Shown here one piece after another: positions 1-11,840 of a stretch of 64,000 bases of DNA. Made by a program: the position numbers and the translations under genes. The notes beneath the pieces are model-generated. The model saw nothing but the letters and a program-made list of their open reading frames with translations. It did no database searches and was not told the origin of the DNA. Location of the stretch: assembly GCF_002865645.1 (NCBI RefSeq), contig NW_020194620.1, positions 1,681,353-1,745,352 of the forward strand, written 5' to 3'. The stretch comes from Hyaloscypha bicolor E. Its lineage: Eukaryota; Ascomycota; Leotiomycetes; Helotiales; Hyaloscyphaceae. Positions within the stretch are counted from its first letter, which is position 1. Every line of letters begins with the position of its first letter.

Positions 1-664
1 GGCCTGCTCAAGCTTGTGGCGTTAGACGAGTTCGATGGGCGCATGCATTTGGGGGAGGATGGAAGTCACGGATGATGATTGTAGAACACTGTATTGTTGA
101 TCCTGGGTTTTGGGGTGGAAACTGTACTTTTCCCACTCTGGTACAAGATGTTTGAGCATCAAGGCCATGTCTATACTGAATAACCCCACCAACTGACTAC
201 TCATTCTTAAATACTGACCAACTGCCATTCCAAAATGTAGAGTCGTTTTCATCTGATCTGCGTTCAAGGCGCGGAATATCATCCGTGCGCAAGATAGGGG
301 GCCTCAAGGATCAGCATCGGCATGAACCTTAATTTCTCACAACCAACCTCAACTCCCTACAGCTTCGCTTTTTGAAGCTGAAAAACGTGCTTCCACCACT
401 GGGTAACTTGCTTTTCAGAGCTACAACGTAAAACTCCCGGAGCCTTCCCCCTCATCTTGAGCCACTCATCTCGCCACATATCAGAGGGCCAAGCTAGCCA
501 AGAATCCATGTAAGCCGCATGCAGATAGCGAGCGGCACGGAGTTATCCCAAATCTTGCATGAGACAAAACATTCTCCCATCGCAGCGAGAACTTTCGAAC
601 ATGTCATGAAAGGACCTTGACTGAAAGTCCGTCTTCACGCTAACATACACCTCATCAGACCGCA
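1..664. other. Left-edge region, no supported gene
   Basis: I see no gene I can defend here. A minus-strand open frame at 22-282 encodes an 86-residue peptide that starts with Met but has no recognisable domain and no splice partner in the window. It could be an exon of a gene cut by the left edge. The right part is the upstream region of the LtrA-like gene that starts at 665. Confidence 0.3.
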
Positions 665-2902
665 ATGTCCAGCACGCCGACAACCACCACCGGCGTCACA
701 TTGTCCAGTGGGCACAGTCACAGCCATCACAGGGCCAAACGACAACGCCACTTCGTACTCCCCGATGGACGAAAAGTGCACATAGCTCTCTCCCCAGAAG
801 AAGCAGAATCTTTACGCCAAAGACTTACCGCTATCAAGAAGGACGAGCCTTTCGACCTTGTGATTTCCGGCTCACCAGAGCATTTGGAAGCGCTTCGTCA
901 AGTGCACAGCCACTATGATGAAAGACGGGAAATGCTCAGGGCCAAGCATGGTCCGGATTATGATGAATTTGAAAACGTTAGAGCGGAGTTGGATCATTTG
1001 AGCTCGGAGCTGCATATGTTGTCAGATCATGCTGTCCAGCTGGATGCCAACTTCTCCAAGTATGGGTATTCTGCACATCTGAGAACGTATGATGACCATT
1101 CTGCTCCGGGCTCGAGTGCGTCGTCGATTAGTGGGTTCCATGACCCGGATCATGAGAAAAAGGATTGGGAATCGGAGAAGAGAAATGGCAGGATCATGAA
1201 GATTTATAAGAAGGTATATCACAGAATATGTTATTCTGCTGTGATTGGATGAATGGGAGTACTGATCTTAAACAGCCTACTGTCCGGCAATACTTCCATA
1301 AAGGGCTTCTGTGGAGAGCCTCAGAAAGAACAGAAGTAGCATCTTTTGAGCTTTTTGTTGACCTCCTCTATGTTGGAATTCTCGCTATCAACGGAGATCA
1401 CGCAGCAGAGGATCCCACAGGACATGAACTTCTCCGGTTCTCGATTACTTTTATTATGAGCTGGAAACTGTGGAGCGACCTCGCTCTTATAATCAGCTGG
1501 TTTGAGACCGACGACATCCTTCAGAGATTATCAGTGATGACGATTATGGCGTGCCTTCTTGGGTGGGTGTCTTCTCCGAACAAGTCGTTTGGCAAGGTCA
1601 CGACTGACAATGGATGTAGGCTCACGACCAATATGCTGGATGCTCTTGGGGAGACTTATTCTATGCTTGTTGCCTTCTACCTTGCTGCCCGTCTTTTCAT
1701 GGGAGCCTACTATTTCCTCCTCGCTTGGGTCATCCCCATGGTCCGAGGCATGATGTTGGTTCATGTCGGTCTGACCGTCATCCCCAGTGCGATTTGGATT
1801 GGCTCGATATATGTCGACATGCCTCAGCGACTTGGGTTAATCTGGGCCGCCATCTTTATCGAGCTAACTGGACCGATGTTCGTTATTCTGATCATCCGTG
1901 GTCTAACGCTTCCAGAAGGAGCACAACCCATAGCGGGTGGCCCGATGTTTCCGAGACGCATAGTAGAGTGGATTAGACGTGTATTCGAGTTTTTCCCTGC
2001 GATGAATATCGAACATAAAGTGGAGAGGACAAATGCGTTTACGACGCTAGTGTTTGGATATTCGGTCGTTGCCATCATCTACCAAAACGCAGCATCCTTC
2101 GGGCTCAATGCGTTCTTTGGCAAAGCTGCATTAGGACTTGTCCAAGCATTTTGCTTCAACTGGATATATTTTGAGCTCGACGGCGCAGATTTGTATACGC
2201 ATGCTATCCGTAGAACCGTTACTTCTGGCGAGTTTGTTAGTCCAACACTTTCTCGACAATCTGCTAACAAAGACCTCTAGCAATGGCATGGAGCACAGCA
2301 CATCTCCCATTCATTATGAGCTTCGTGCTCGCAGCCGGAGCCCTCTCAAAACTCGTCTTGGCGACCGACTGCAGAGACACGAAAATCGAAGACCTAACAG
2401 AAACCTATATACTCAAATCCGACCCCGAAATCCCCATCGGGCTCCGATGGTTCTATTGTGGTGGACTCGGAATAGCTCTCTTCTGCATGGGCAAGTCTCC
2501 ACCCCTTCTCCCCGTTCATCTTTTATAACGAAATCAGGCATCATATCAATCTGCCACGTACACAAAGACCCAGCAATGGGCATCCGAGTCCGAAAATCAA
2601 AACGCATGGCGAATCGTTTTGCTGTCTGCATCATCCTATGCTGCTTACCAACAGCACACCACCTCAATTCTCTCCAGCTTATCTCGATAGTTACGGGACT
2701 TATCATCTGGGTGTTGTTCGTCGAACTTTTCGGCTGCAGTTCTCCTGAGGAGAGTTTTTTTGGGGAGAAGAAGCAGTGCAAATACACTGCGAGATGCAAG
2801 ATTTCGAAAAAGGACCTAGAGTCTGCGGTGAGAGGAGGACATGTGATTAACGTCTCGGAGTTGAGCGATCGGGGTGAGAAGGGATTGTACGAGATGAGTT
2901 AG
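665..2902 (+). CDS. LtrA-family multi-pass membrane protein
   Basis: Four exons join in phase: 665-1213, 1276-2231, 2273-2490 and 2538-2902, giving 695 residues. The first ~185 residues are hydrophilic, His-rich near the start and charged in the middle. The rest is a multi-pass membrane domain of the low temperature requirement A (LtrA) family, recognised by the early RASERTEVASFELFVDLLYVG-type segment and by the late TAHLPF and LPTAH blocks. The biochemical function of the family in fungi is unknown. The second intron (2232-2272) is only 41 bases, with branch site GCTAAC four bases before the acceptor AG. The third intron (2491-2537) has a GC donor (GGGCAAGT) and an AG acceptor; splicing there restores the CMGIIS junction. 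Family assignment is confident; the short second intron is the weakest junction. Confidence 0.82.
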
Positions 2903-4337
2903 AGATGTTTGGATATTTGGGTGGAATTGGATACGGCATTGTATTTTGAAACCAATGCTGGAGTTTACTAAATGGGGCAATTGGGTAGTTGAGACGTACG
3001 ATATGTTCAGGTAAAAGGGGAGTCGTGTATGCATGTGAGATTGAAAATGACTCGATTCAGAAAGAAATCTCAAGAGCTTCTATACTAGAACCTATACGGC
3101 GGCAGGTAGACCGCCATCCGCAACCCATTCCTCACAAACCCATGAGCAAGGTAAAGCACTCCCTTCGACTCATTCCACAAATCTGTCACACGTCTACGTA
3201 AGTCTCTTTTCCCTCTCTTGAAGCTTCGAAAGCAGGCAGTGGCGCGGGATTGTTATCCCCCAGGAGATTGACTGGAAATAGTCCATTGCTCACTAGTCCA
3301 TGGCCGTTGTTTGGTCGGGTTTGAAAGGGGGGATACGGAAGGATGGAGGGGAACGGTTCTGATGTTTGAACAGGGCTGATATACTCTTCCGCGCTATTAG
3401 GACTTTGCCAGAAATGGGTTGGGAATTCGTGAGTGGGCTACATCGCGGGCCTTCAGTAGAAGGGTCGGGATTGATCCGTCGGCGATCCATTGGTCGGAGA
3501 GTCACTTCAATTGTTAGTTATCGAGGAAGGGAGCCCATGTTATGGAAATGTGAGAATTTTCGGTGATTAGTACGGGTATGGTCACGGTGCAGAGTCTTGA
3601 TTTCACATGCTCGATACCTGGATGGTTGTGTGAAAGTGCTAATGTGTTCATATCTTGAGCTAAGCTGTTGGTTTTGGTGGGGGGGGGGGTTAACCAAGAA
3701 ATTTGCATTGTAATGAATTAACTCGAGTGGAACACCTAAAATGTAAGAAAGCTAACTCCTTTGTTACCTAGTTATGCTTCTACGAACATATCACAATGAG
3801 TATTTTGAACGGGGTTGTAAATTCTAGAAGCTCGTGAAATATTCTGAGCGAAGAACTTCAGTCTGCCAAAAGTTGCACAGCATTCAAAGGGAAAGAAGTC
3901 ATGGTTCTCGAGGAAAGTCCAACAAACTTCTAACTGAAGGACAACTTGCAACCTCGCAGAAGGCAGCAATATGAAGCTTGGGGCTCCAGAAGCTCGCTAA
4001 AGCTTCCTGGAAGGTGGCTCCTGAATACCCCACTTCCTCGGACACTGTTCAAGAGAAGCAATTCATCCGCTGCAGCAGCGCTTTTTAGGAAATCTTCCCA
4101 ACAAAAACTTGGAGGGGCAGGAGGGGCAATGCCGAGGCCTTAGTTCCTGGGGAGTCGGTTGATCACGTGATAATTTCATTAGAAAGAGGTACGAAGTGTG
4201 TCCCTGTGGAACAAGGATAGTAGGCGATGCTCCATAGTATACTTAAACCAAAAGTACCGTCAACGCCTCGGCACGCCGTTGTAGCCATGCTGTGATCGTA
4301 TTTCAGACTTTCACAAAGGCATGTGCGTGTATGTCGC
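2903..4337. other. Intergenic, convergent 3' ends
   Basis: This lies between the 3' ends of the LtrA-like gene and the TLC gene. I see no coding signal. A run of 11 G occurs at about 3679-3689. Short open frames here have no recognisable content. Confidence 0.5.
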
Positions 4338-5473
4338 TTATGAAATGGCGGAGATGCCTTCTTCCTCTACCACCTTTCGTCTGCGAACCTCAGTCTCGTC
4401 CACACCGATTCTGACTTTGCCGTCTGCGCCCGTCGTCTTGGCTGCAATGGCCTTTTCTTTCCTTCTCTGTTCTTTTGGCGGTTGGAATCTCTTTCGAACC
4501 GCATCTATCATCTTGCCAAACCAGTAGAAGTTCAATGTATTCAGCACAACATTGCTGCCCAAGTATGTAAATGCGAGCCACAGCGGGACAAACTCTTCGC
4601 CTGCAAATTGCATGATCCCGTCGTGTATTGGCGCTGCACTTTTTCCGGTTGCTGCATCGAGTGCTGCGGAGGTAGCATTGTTCAGCGCATCAAAATGGAT
4701 GGTTGCAGCAGCGGGTCTGTGGTGGAGCGCACGCCAGACGTCTTGGTACACACGGACAGATTGATATGTTCCCCAAACAAGACGACAGCAGAAGAAAGTA
4801 AAGAGCAGCATAAGTCCATTATAGAGTTGAGGTTTCGAGCCGGTCATGTCGAGTTTGTCGAAGAACCAGTGGAAGTTCAGGAATGGGGAGGAGAGCTCGT
4901 AGAGGATAAATGTGCAGCCGTAGAAGTTAACGAATGGTCTCTGGAATGCTTCGTTAGTGGACATTCCACAGGTATTTCAAAGGCACCTACGAAGCCAAAT
5001 GAAAATACCAAGAGAGCACTCAAAGCATGGGCGAGCATGCCGAGTCCGAACACGTTGACATGCTGCAATGTGATCATCAAGTCCCAGAGGAAATATCCGG
5101 TTGCCATGCCCTGAATCATTCCAGCCGCTCCAGTGTAGCCCCAAACCCGTTCCTCCCAGCTCATATTCTTGCGCTCCTCATCTACGAACATAACCCACAG
5201 GGCGAGGAAGTTAATCGTTGTGCTTTGCACCAACGATACGACGTGCACATCCCAGTTGATCTTGCGCTCGGCGGAGAGCTTTGGGTAGCGGACCGGAAAC
5301 AGCCATGTTGAGATCCTAGGAGCAAAGACGATGTTGATGAAGGTGTATGCGAAGAACGATCCGAGGACCTCGTGGATATGGAGAGGGAGGGTCGTCAGAG
5401 AGAAATAGTCAGCGAATGGCTGGACAGCCTTGCTTAGCCAGGGCAAGGGTGGAAGAGGAAATGGGTCGTGCAT
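4338..5473 (-). CDS. TLC-domain membrane protein
   Basis: Two exons (5473-4991 and 4940-4338) flank a 50-base intron with donor GTAGGT, branch CTAAC and acceptor CAG, giving 361 residues. The protein has about six to seven hydrophobic segments and the TRAM/LAG1/CLN8 (TLC) layout of TLCD4/TMEM56-like proteins: HEVLGSFFAYTF at the first segment, then a VQSTTINF segment and a central TLQHVNVFGLGMLAHA block. Some relatives of this type are linked to membrane lipid handling in the ER or plasma membrane. It lacks the extra features of a ceramide synthase, so that role is unlikely. The tail of about 50 residues is charged (QPPKEQRRKEKA). I chose Met at 5473 because the longer upstream frame is low in membrane or domain signal and rich in Pro and Thr. 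Confidence 0.8.
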
Positions 5474-6148
5474 TGCAGGAAAAGGGTTGAGAATGAGGAT
5501 GTAGGGTGGGCGAACAATCTGGTCGGTATTTCTATACACACTCCAGCCGCGATGGAGTGTGCAGGCCGTGTGAGTCGCGCTGTGCTGGAGGTTTGGCGGC
5601 GGATGTACCTTCGTAAAGATGCTCGTCAGCGTTCCCAACAAATCAACGGGTGTGCTAGTCCGCTTTCGGCACCGAAATTCCAGGGGTCAAAGTATTTCAG
5701 GGTCTTCGATGACGCAAGATCTTGAAAATCAAGATGTTTGCGTCTACTTATATATATTTATGAAGACCCTGGAATTCATTCTAGGGTTTATTCCAGGCAG
5801 ACCTTTTTAGGCAGACGAACAGGCAACATGACTTGGGATGTATATCATGCCCAAGGCTGACCGCCGCACGTGAGCTGAATGGGCGTCTTCAGACACCACG
5901 TGAGTCAGAGGCACGAGGAATGATTTAGAATGGAAAGCCACGGGGGCCGTATAAGCATGATTCGGAGGTAAAAGTTCGACTCAGCCTTGATCTTAATGAC
6001 ATTAATATTAGTTATCAAAGCGTGGGGAAGATATGTGGAGGCGTCGCGAAGCAGTTCTTCCTGTAAAAAGTGAAGGATTGCCAGTTTCTTTGAAGAAAGA
6101 CCACCCCTCTTTCTCTTTCATCCGCCGTTTTACCTCCTAGCCCAAGCG
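5474..6148. other. Intergenic
   Basis: This is the promoter of the TLC gene and the 3' flank of the next minus-strand gene. CACGTGA sequences at about 5866 and 5898 could be E-box sites. I see nothing else. Confidence 0.4.
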
Positions 6149-7259
6149 TCAGGTTTCTGCTTCAACGACTTCAGCGGGGCTGGTTAGAGACGTAGTCTCT
6201 GTTAACAGAACAGTATCTCGTGGTGCCGTAATGTACTCGACTGTTTCTGGGTCCTTCGGCCAAATTTCGTCTGGTCTAGTTTTCTGTTGTTGTTGACTTT
6301 GTGCAGAAGCAGGCCTGTCGCGTTGACAAGTCCCTTTGCATCGTGATGTTTGAGGACACCAGGAAAGAAGCACCCCCAACAGCCGCGGCAGTTTACTAGG
6401 AAGCTTTTCACCTTGCTCGAGGGGGAGCTCTGCATCTTCTTCATCCCCAGGGCTGCAAATCCTGCTGTTGCAACCCTCCAGGCAAGGAGGAACCTTATAT
6501 TTATCGTACCACTGCAAGTGGCAGGTCCAGCCATGAAGATGTCTCGTATTCGTGATGAAATCCATCAAAAGGTACACGAAACAGTAGAAGAAGGCGAAGA
6601 CAAAAAACCAGATGAATGTGTTCCGATTGTCGGTTTGCCCAGGGCCAGCTTCCTTAGACGTCGGACCTCCTTGAGAGAGGCAACCGAGATACACGCCAAG
6701 GCCGATTGTGTATAGCATCAATGAGTGCTCGAAGAACGTTCTGGTGCCGGAGAGAAGCAACACCACTTTGAGTTTGGGCTTCGCTGGGTCTTTCTTTTTG
6801 CCATCGTGGAGGAACTTCTTGAATTCCCAGAGATTACGCTTGTCTGCAAGCAGAAGATTCCCAATGAAGCGTTGGTGTTTGCAAGAGAAAGCCACCGAGA
6901 CGAAGGCTGATAACATGCTAGCGATCCACAAGCTACGGCTCAGCCAGTTCACTCCACTAGTCAAGGGGAGAAGCAGGGAGGTAACCGCTATGAGGGCCAT
7001 GACTGTGCTCTTCCTTGGACAGTAAGCATAAGAGACACGTGGAGATGCAGCGGAGTGGACTTCTACTCACCCCAACAGAGGCCATAGCACAGTTCTTGTT
7101 TTGTATCTTCCAGACTATCTCCTGACATTCGTGGAAGTGCAGGACTTTCAATATGGTGCAGAATTGGTGGCTACTTCCAAACCAGAAGAAGAAGAGGAGG
7201 GATTTCTTCTTATACATGCTCCAGATGAGCTCGAAATAGCTCCGGTCCCAGTAGAACAT
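6149..7259 (-). CDS. Membrane protein of unknown function
   Basis: I do not recognise this family. Two exons (7259-7071 and 7009-6149) give about 349 residues. The donor GTGAGT at 7070 is strong. The acceptor is less certain: the in-phase choice ends in GGAAG at 7010, with a closer AAG four bases earlier that would break the frame. The N-terminus is aromatic-rich (SLLFFFWFGSS) and is followed by hydrophobic segments (MALIAVTSLLLPL, LWIASMLSAFVSVAF, a segment before GCLSQGG and IWFFVFAFFYCFVYLLMDF). The last 130 residues are hydrophilic with a QSQQQQ run. The layout suggests an integral membrane protein with four or five helices and a cytosolic tail. Confidence 0.55.
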
Positions 7260-8489
7260 GTTGATGGTTATATCTCAAGTCGAAAAGCGTGTATGGACTG
7301 CAGAGACTGATGTGTAGGAGAGGGAAATTAGTAAAATGCAGGAGGGATGTGAGTGAAGTTTGATTTCTGAAGGAGGTTTTTATGTGCTCCAAGACCCCAT
7401 CAGTCGGAGTCTGACCGCTTATATATGCTTCTTGTCAGGTCCGAAGACTGCACGCGCAGTATTCCTCTGCCCTGCAACACCACCCCAGAGCGATATTGAT
7501 GTTGTACGGCACAGGCCTTGGTCAATCAACATCGAGGAAGATGAAAATCTCTCACAAATCCATAAACGAATCATTTTGCAACATGTGGCTTTTTATGATG
7601 GAGTGAACTTGATGTTGGGGTCCAGGCGGCGAGGCTCTGCGCTGCATGGAGATACTTGTCTGGTCGAATAACAAGCCTATTAAGACCATTACTAAAGACG
7701 GGTTTCAAGGGTCCAAAGTACCTACCCGCCTCTCCTTTATCGGCGTCTGGTCTTTATTTATACTCATAAGGCTGTCGTTCGTTCAAAGCCCCAGTAAGGT
7801 CGTCTGCAATGGCCTGTTTAGGTTGCAGAGTCTCGCATAAACCACTTTCTCCACCGTTCTTGAAAATGGTAACTTCGGGAACGCTGTAATGATGCCCCAC
7901 CCTTCAAGCTGAGCTTCTTACGGCATTTTATTTGTGACTTATTGCATACACCCTCTGATGTCTCCCGTGTGTGATTACCGGTGTGTGATCGCCGGTGTGA
8001 TTGGACCTTGTCGGCCCCTGTAATGTGGCTGCATCTTTTTATTCGGCAGAGCCTGGTTGGAATGACTGATATTCAGCTCGGAATTTACTCTTGCCAATCA
8101 ATGCCTCAATCGCGCCGTTGTTGCTGAATTTCTTAGCGCAGTTCCGCATGCTCAATGGCACCCTACTCGGGCCGGTGCATGTATATGCATGGAGAAGCCG
8201 AAAGCATCACAATATTCCACGTCATGCAGTAGCGGCTTCTGGATCTTGTGTACTGGCTGAGGAGATGTGACAAAAATAGGCTTTAAAATAAGAATATAAC
8301 AGACGAAAGGGACAAAGCAAGTACATCTTTTGAAACAAGAGGAGAACAAGTTACCTTGTTGTGGACGGAGACCCTCACTAGGGGGCACGAATAAAGAGTA
8401 CCTCACCTGTGAAAAGAAATCGTAAACCGTCACAGGAGAACATACCAAGACTAAATCATGCTTTTAATTATCTGCTCCGCAAGCCACGG
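7260..8489. other. Intergenic
   Basis: The 5' flank of the membrane-protein gene and the 3' flank of the amidohydrolase gene. A minus open frame at 8152-8448 has no domain signal, and I treat it as chance. Confidence 0.4.
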
Positions 8490-10137
8490 TTACTGGCTGA
8501 CGATCCTCCCATTGAAGACGGTCGTCCTGTCTTGGCACGGATCATAGATCAGCTCTTGGACTGTTTTTCTAGACCTGAATGATCCAAGCCCATTGGCAGA
8601 CTCGCCACCAAAAATAACACTGATATTAAGTTAGTAACTCAACTCGAGCTGGAAAACAAGAGTAGTAATCTCAGCACAAAATAGGAAGAACGTATAAGAT
8701 GGGGGTCCAAGTAGAGATTAGAAGATTGTACAGAGTCCCGACAAAACATTGGGGTTGCTGGATGGTTACCATATGGAGGAGTACACTCAAGGATACTTAC
8801 AAGTCCGCAGCGTCTCCGATATCAAGCTCAATATCATTAGATACCGAGAGATTGATGCCTATAGCCAATTTGGCTCGATTAGAAACACATTGCTGGCCAC
8901 TTTAGTCACTTCAATATCCTTCCAAAAGAAGTACGTCGACACTTACTAGCAACAGCTCTGCGTCTGCCTTGGTCCCAGCCTGATATACACCAACAGCGAG
9001 GCTTGCCAAGCTGAGAGGGTCACAGCTGCCTTGGGGTGTGAAGGCATTGCCAACATTGTTAATGCCCATAGCAGCGTTCAGCCCATACTTCTTAATCATC
9101 TGGAGAACCTGGAGTGTGCCTCGAACCCTGTGACCTCCTCCCTCTTCCTCTTTCGGTCTGCCCATCATAAACAGATCTGAAGTAGGTAGGCCAACGAAGG
9201 AAACTGGCAATCCTTGGACTTTCTCGCAGAGGTTCAACCACTCGCTATTATCAAACAGGGTGAGCCGAGTACAATGACCAAAGATGATGGTTCGATATTC
9301 AAAATTGTTCCAGTTTGATGGCCAATTCATGGCATGGAGGAGTTTCAAAGCCTCCGTGACCATACTTTGCTTGGCTGGATCCAAATTGTAGTCGATGTGA
9401 AAATCCAAGTGCAATTTATAGCGTTTGGCCGTCTTTATACTAAACTCCATATTCTTGATCTGTTTCTCCTGGTTGCCATCTTTTTCGACGTAGGGAGTAC
9501 TGCCAAATACCTCAACGCCAGGCATACTCGCAGCACCGTCGAGTAGTCTCATCATGGCTCTTCCCTTGTCCGGGTAGCTGAAGATTGGATCCTGAGCAAA
9601 AACGCAGATTTGAATGTAGCAACGGTCGCGGAACAATTCTTTGAGAGCCAAGCCAGCCTCTAGGCACTTGTATTTGACTCCAAGATCGACTTCGACAAAG
9701 GCTCGCATGTGTGTGACTCCAAAATTGACACTCTCTTCGATGAGAGCGCGGCCCCGATCCATTAAATCCTCTGCTTCAAATCGAGTCTTTGCTTCGCCTG
9801 TGAAGTATAAGAGATGAAAGTTGAGAGTAAAAGAAATAAACCTACTTGTTAACTTCATTGCTTCCGCAAAGTCTCCTTTCTCGATTTGCAGATCAACATA
9901 TTTCGGATGAGAGAGGAGGAAGCACTTGTCCAGATGGATGTGAGGGTGACAAAGACTTGGAGACAGAAATCGTGGTCCAGATTCCCCATCAGACTGGGCT
10001 GGCTTGTGCTCTTCGAGCGAAACTATGACCCCATCTCTACAGCATATATCGAACTTGCTGCAAGTAGGCTTCCCAGCAACATGCACACCCTCGAAGCTCA
10101 GATCTGGCGCCACATGATTTGCTTCTTGAGTCGACAT
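8490..10137 (-). CDS. Metal-dependent amidohydrolase (cytosine deaminase-like)
   Basis: Four exons join in phase: 10137-9846, 9797-8947, 8892-8801 and 8619-8490, giving 454 residues. Metal-site motifs of the amidohydrolase superfamily are visible: HPHIHLDK near residue 65, HLDFHIDY in the middle, FGHC after it, and a late block reading NNVGNAFTPQGSCDPL. The last exon supplies the small C-terminal sandwich strand (ADFVIFGG...FNGRIVSQ), which confirms the splicing. The family includes deaminases and cyclic-amide hydrolases; the substrate cannot be read from sequence. The 48-base first intron (9798-9845) is a multiple of three with no stop, so unspliced RNA would still be read through. The last intron is long for this locus (181 bases, 8620-8800). 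The gene is divergent from COG8, sharing a 239-base promoter. Confidence 0.85.
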
Positions 10138-10376
10138 CTGTAGGGGAATACAAGGGGAAGAAGAGACACCTCAATAACGCATCATAGTATAGGACTGAAA
10201 GTGCAGCGCGGAGTACCCACGCGAGGATGAGATGACGCAGTTGAGGGATAAAGCTTCGGGCCCGCGAACTTGGAGAAAGCTTCTTTTTCTTTAAGCGAGT
10301 ATCGATAGCTGTACAACACAACGCAACATATCACAGACCTCACAACGGACAACGGAGAAGTGGACTACTGCTCAAC

Positions 10377-11840
10377 ATGGCAGATCCACTCTATGAGCTC
10401 TTGGTCCCCTATTTTGACACGCCATCACCTCGACCTGTACCGACCTCCGATGATCCAACCACCAATGCCTACCTGAACCGCCTCACCGCCCTCCCGCTAT
10501 CTTCATTGACAAGTACTGAGCCACAATCCCTTTCGCAGACCACTCACTCTCTCCTCCTCTCCCTCCAATCCCTCTCCAAGCGCTCCCATAAATCCATAAT
10601 CGATTCCTCCACACATCTCTCAACGTTGAGCACAACTCTCCCCACACTTGCACAATCGACGGCCTCACTTCGAGACGCCCTCCCCAAACTCGACGATGCC
10701 GCCATCCACTTCAGCGAAACCTACAATATACGCGCAGAGAACGCCCTGCTCGACCGGCGAAGAAAGGCCCTCCTCCTATCCCGCAACATTGACCGCCTCG
10801 CGGACATCCTCGACCTCCCCACCCTACTATCCTCCGCAATATCTACATCCAATACTGCCTCAGCATCTGCGGCAACTTCTGGAGCAAGTTCCAATGCTAC
10901 ATTAAACTACGCCTCAGCATTGGATTTGAACGCACATATCAGACGTCTGCATGGCTTATACCCAGAGTCACCGCTCATTTCGAGCGTGGAGAAGCAGGCG
11001 GGGGAGGCGATGCAAGATATGGCCACAAATCTCATTGCAAGCTTGAAAACAAATTCATTGAAGCTGGCAGGTGCAATGAGGACGATATCCTGGTTACGGC
11101 GTGTAGCGCCAGAGCTCGATCCGACACCATCTTCTTCAAATATTGCATCTGCAATGAATCCCATTGAACGGGCCGGGGGAGGGGGAGGGGGATCCAAGGA
11201 AGGAAGTCTGGGGTCATTATTCTTGGTCTGCAGACTAGCGAATTTACAACAAATGCTAGGAGCTTTGGAGCCATTGCGAGAATTGGCAGATCAAGAGACG
11301 TTACGGCTACAAGAGTCCAAGCCCGACAAGACGGAGTCAGGAAAAGAGAGAAGTAAGTGGGAGGGTGGCCAACAGACAGAGAGATACCTGAAGCGCTACA
11401 TTGAAATTTTCCGTGAACAAAGCTTTGCGATTATTTCTATGTACAGAAGCATATTCCCTCCGACCACAAATGTTCATGAAGAGAGTTTACTGAAGGGAAT
11501 GGGAATGGCACCGGCGGAAGAAGATCCGTTGATGCCGTTGCCCAGTGCGCTGGGGACGTTCCCGTTGACATTGGTAGGCATGCTCGAAGAGACACTGAGG
11601 AAATATCTCCCAAATGTGAGGGATAGGAGTAGTCGGGACAGCTTGCTCACGCAAGTTTTGTATTGCGCAGGGAGTTTAGGGAGATTAGGTGGGGATTTCA
11701 GCATGATCCTCGCAGTCCTCAACGAGCCAAAAGAAACCGAGGAGGAAAATGAAGATAGCGAAGAATGGGTAGAAGTGATCCGAAAGCATAGAGTGTTGGC
11801 AGGTAGATTAGAACTGATGGTTGGGTCACGAGAATCATAA
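10377..11840 (+). CDS. COG8: Conserved oligomeric Golgi complex subunit 8 (Dor1 family)
   Basis: A single exon of 487 residues. It matches the Dor1/COG8 family by the segment RRRKALLLSRNIDRLADILDLP (residues about 130-150), an AHIRRLHGLYPESPLISSV block (~190-210), and the tail containing RYIEIFREQSFAII and LYCAGSLGRLGGDFSMIL. COG8 belongs to the hetero-octameric COG tether, which captures retrograde vesicles at the Golgi. A Ser/Ala-rich insert (~155-180), a Gly run (~265) and an acidic stretch near the end (EETEEENEDSEE-like) look like low-complexity additions. It is shorter than animal COG8, as expected for fungi. There are no introns, which is unusual for this window. Confidence 0.85.
   Translation: MADPLYELLVPYFDTPSPRPVPTSDDPTTNAYLNRLTALPLSSLTSTEPQSLSQTTHSLLLSLQSLSKRSHKSIIDSSTHLSTLSTTLPTLAQSTASLRDALPKLDDAAIHFSETYNIRAENALLDRRRKALLLSRNIDRLADILDLPTLLSSAISTSNTASASAATSGASSNATLNYASALDLNAHIRRLHGLYPESPLISSVEKQAGEAMQDMATNLIASLKTNSLKLAGAMRTISWLRRVAPELDPTPSSSNIASAMNPIERAGGGGGGSKEGSLGSLFLVCRLANLQQMLGALEPLRELADQETLRLQESKPDKTESGKERSKWEGGQQTERYLKRYIEIFREQSFAIISMYRSIFPPTTNVHEESLLKGMGMAPAEEDPLMPLPSALGTFPLTLVGMLEETLRKYLPNVRDRSSRDSLLTQVLYCAGSLGRLGGDFSMILAVLNEPKETEEENEDSEEWVEVIRKHRVLAGRLELMVGSRES

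Noticed and set aside
22..282. 86-codon minus open frame at the left edge
   Set aside because: No domain and no splice continuation that I can follow. It may be a real exon of a gene outside the window, but I cannot support it.
8152..8448. 98-codon minus open frame upstream of the membrane-protein gene
   Set aside because: No domain or codon pattern; in an intergenic stretch.
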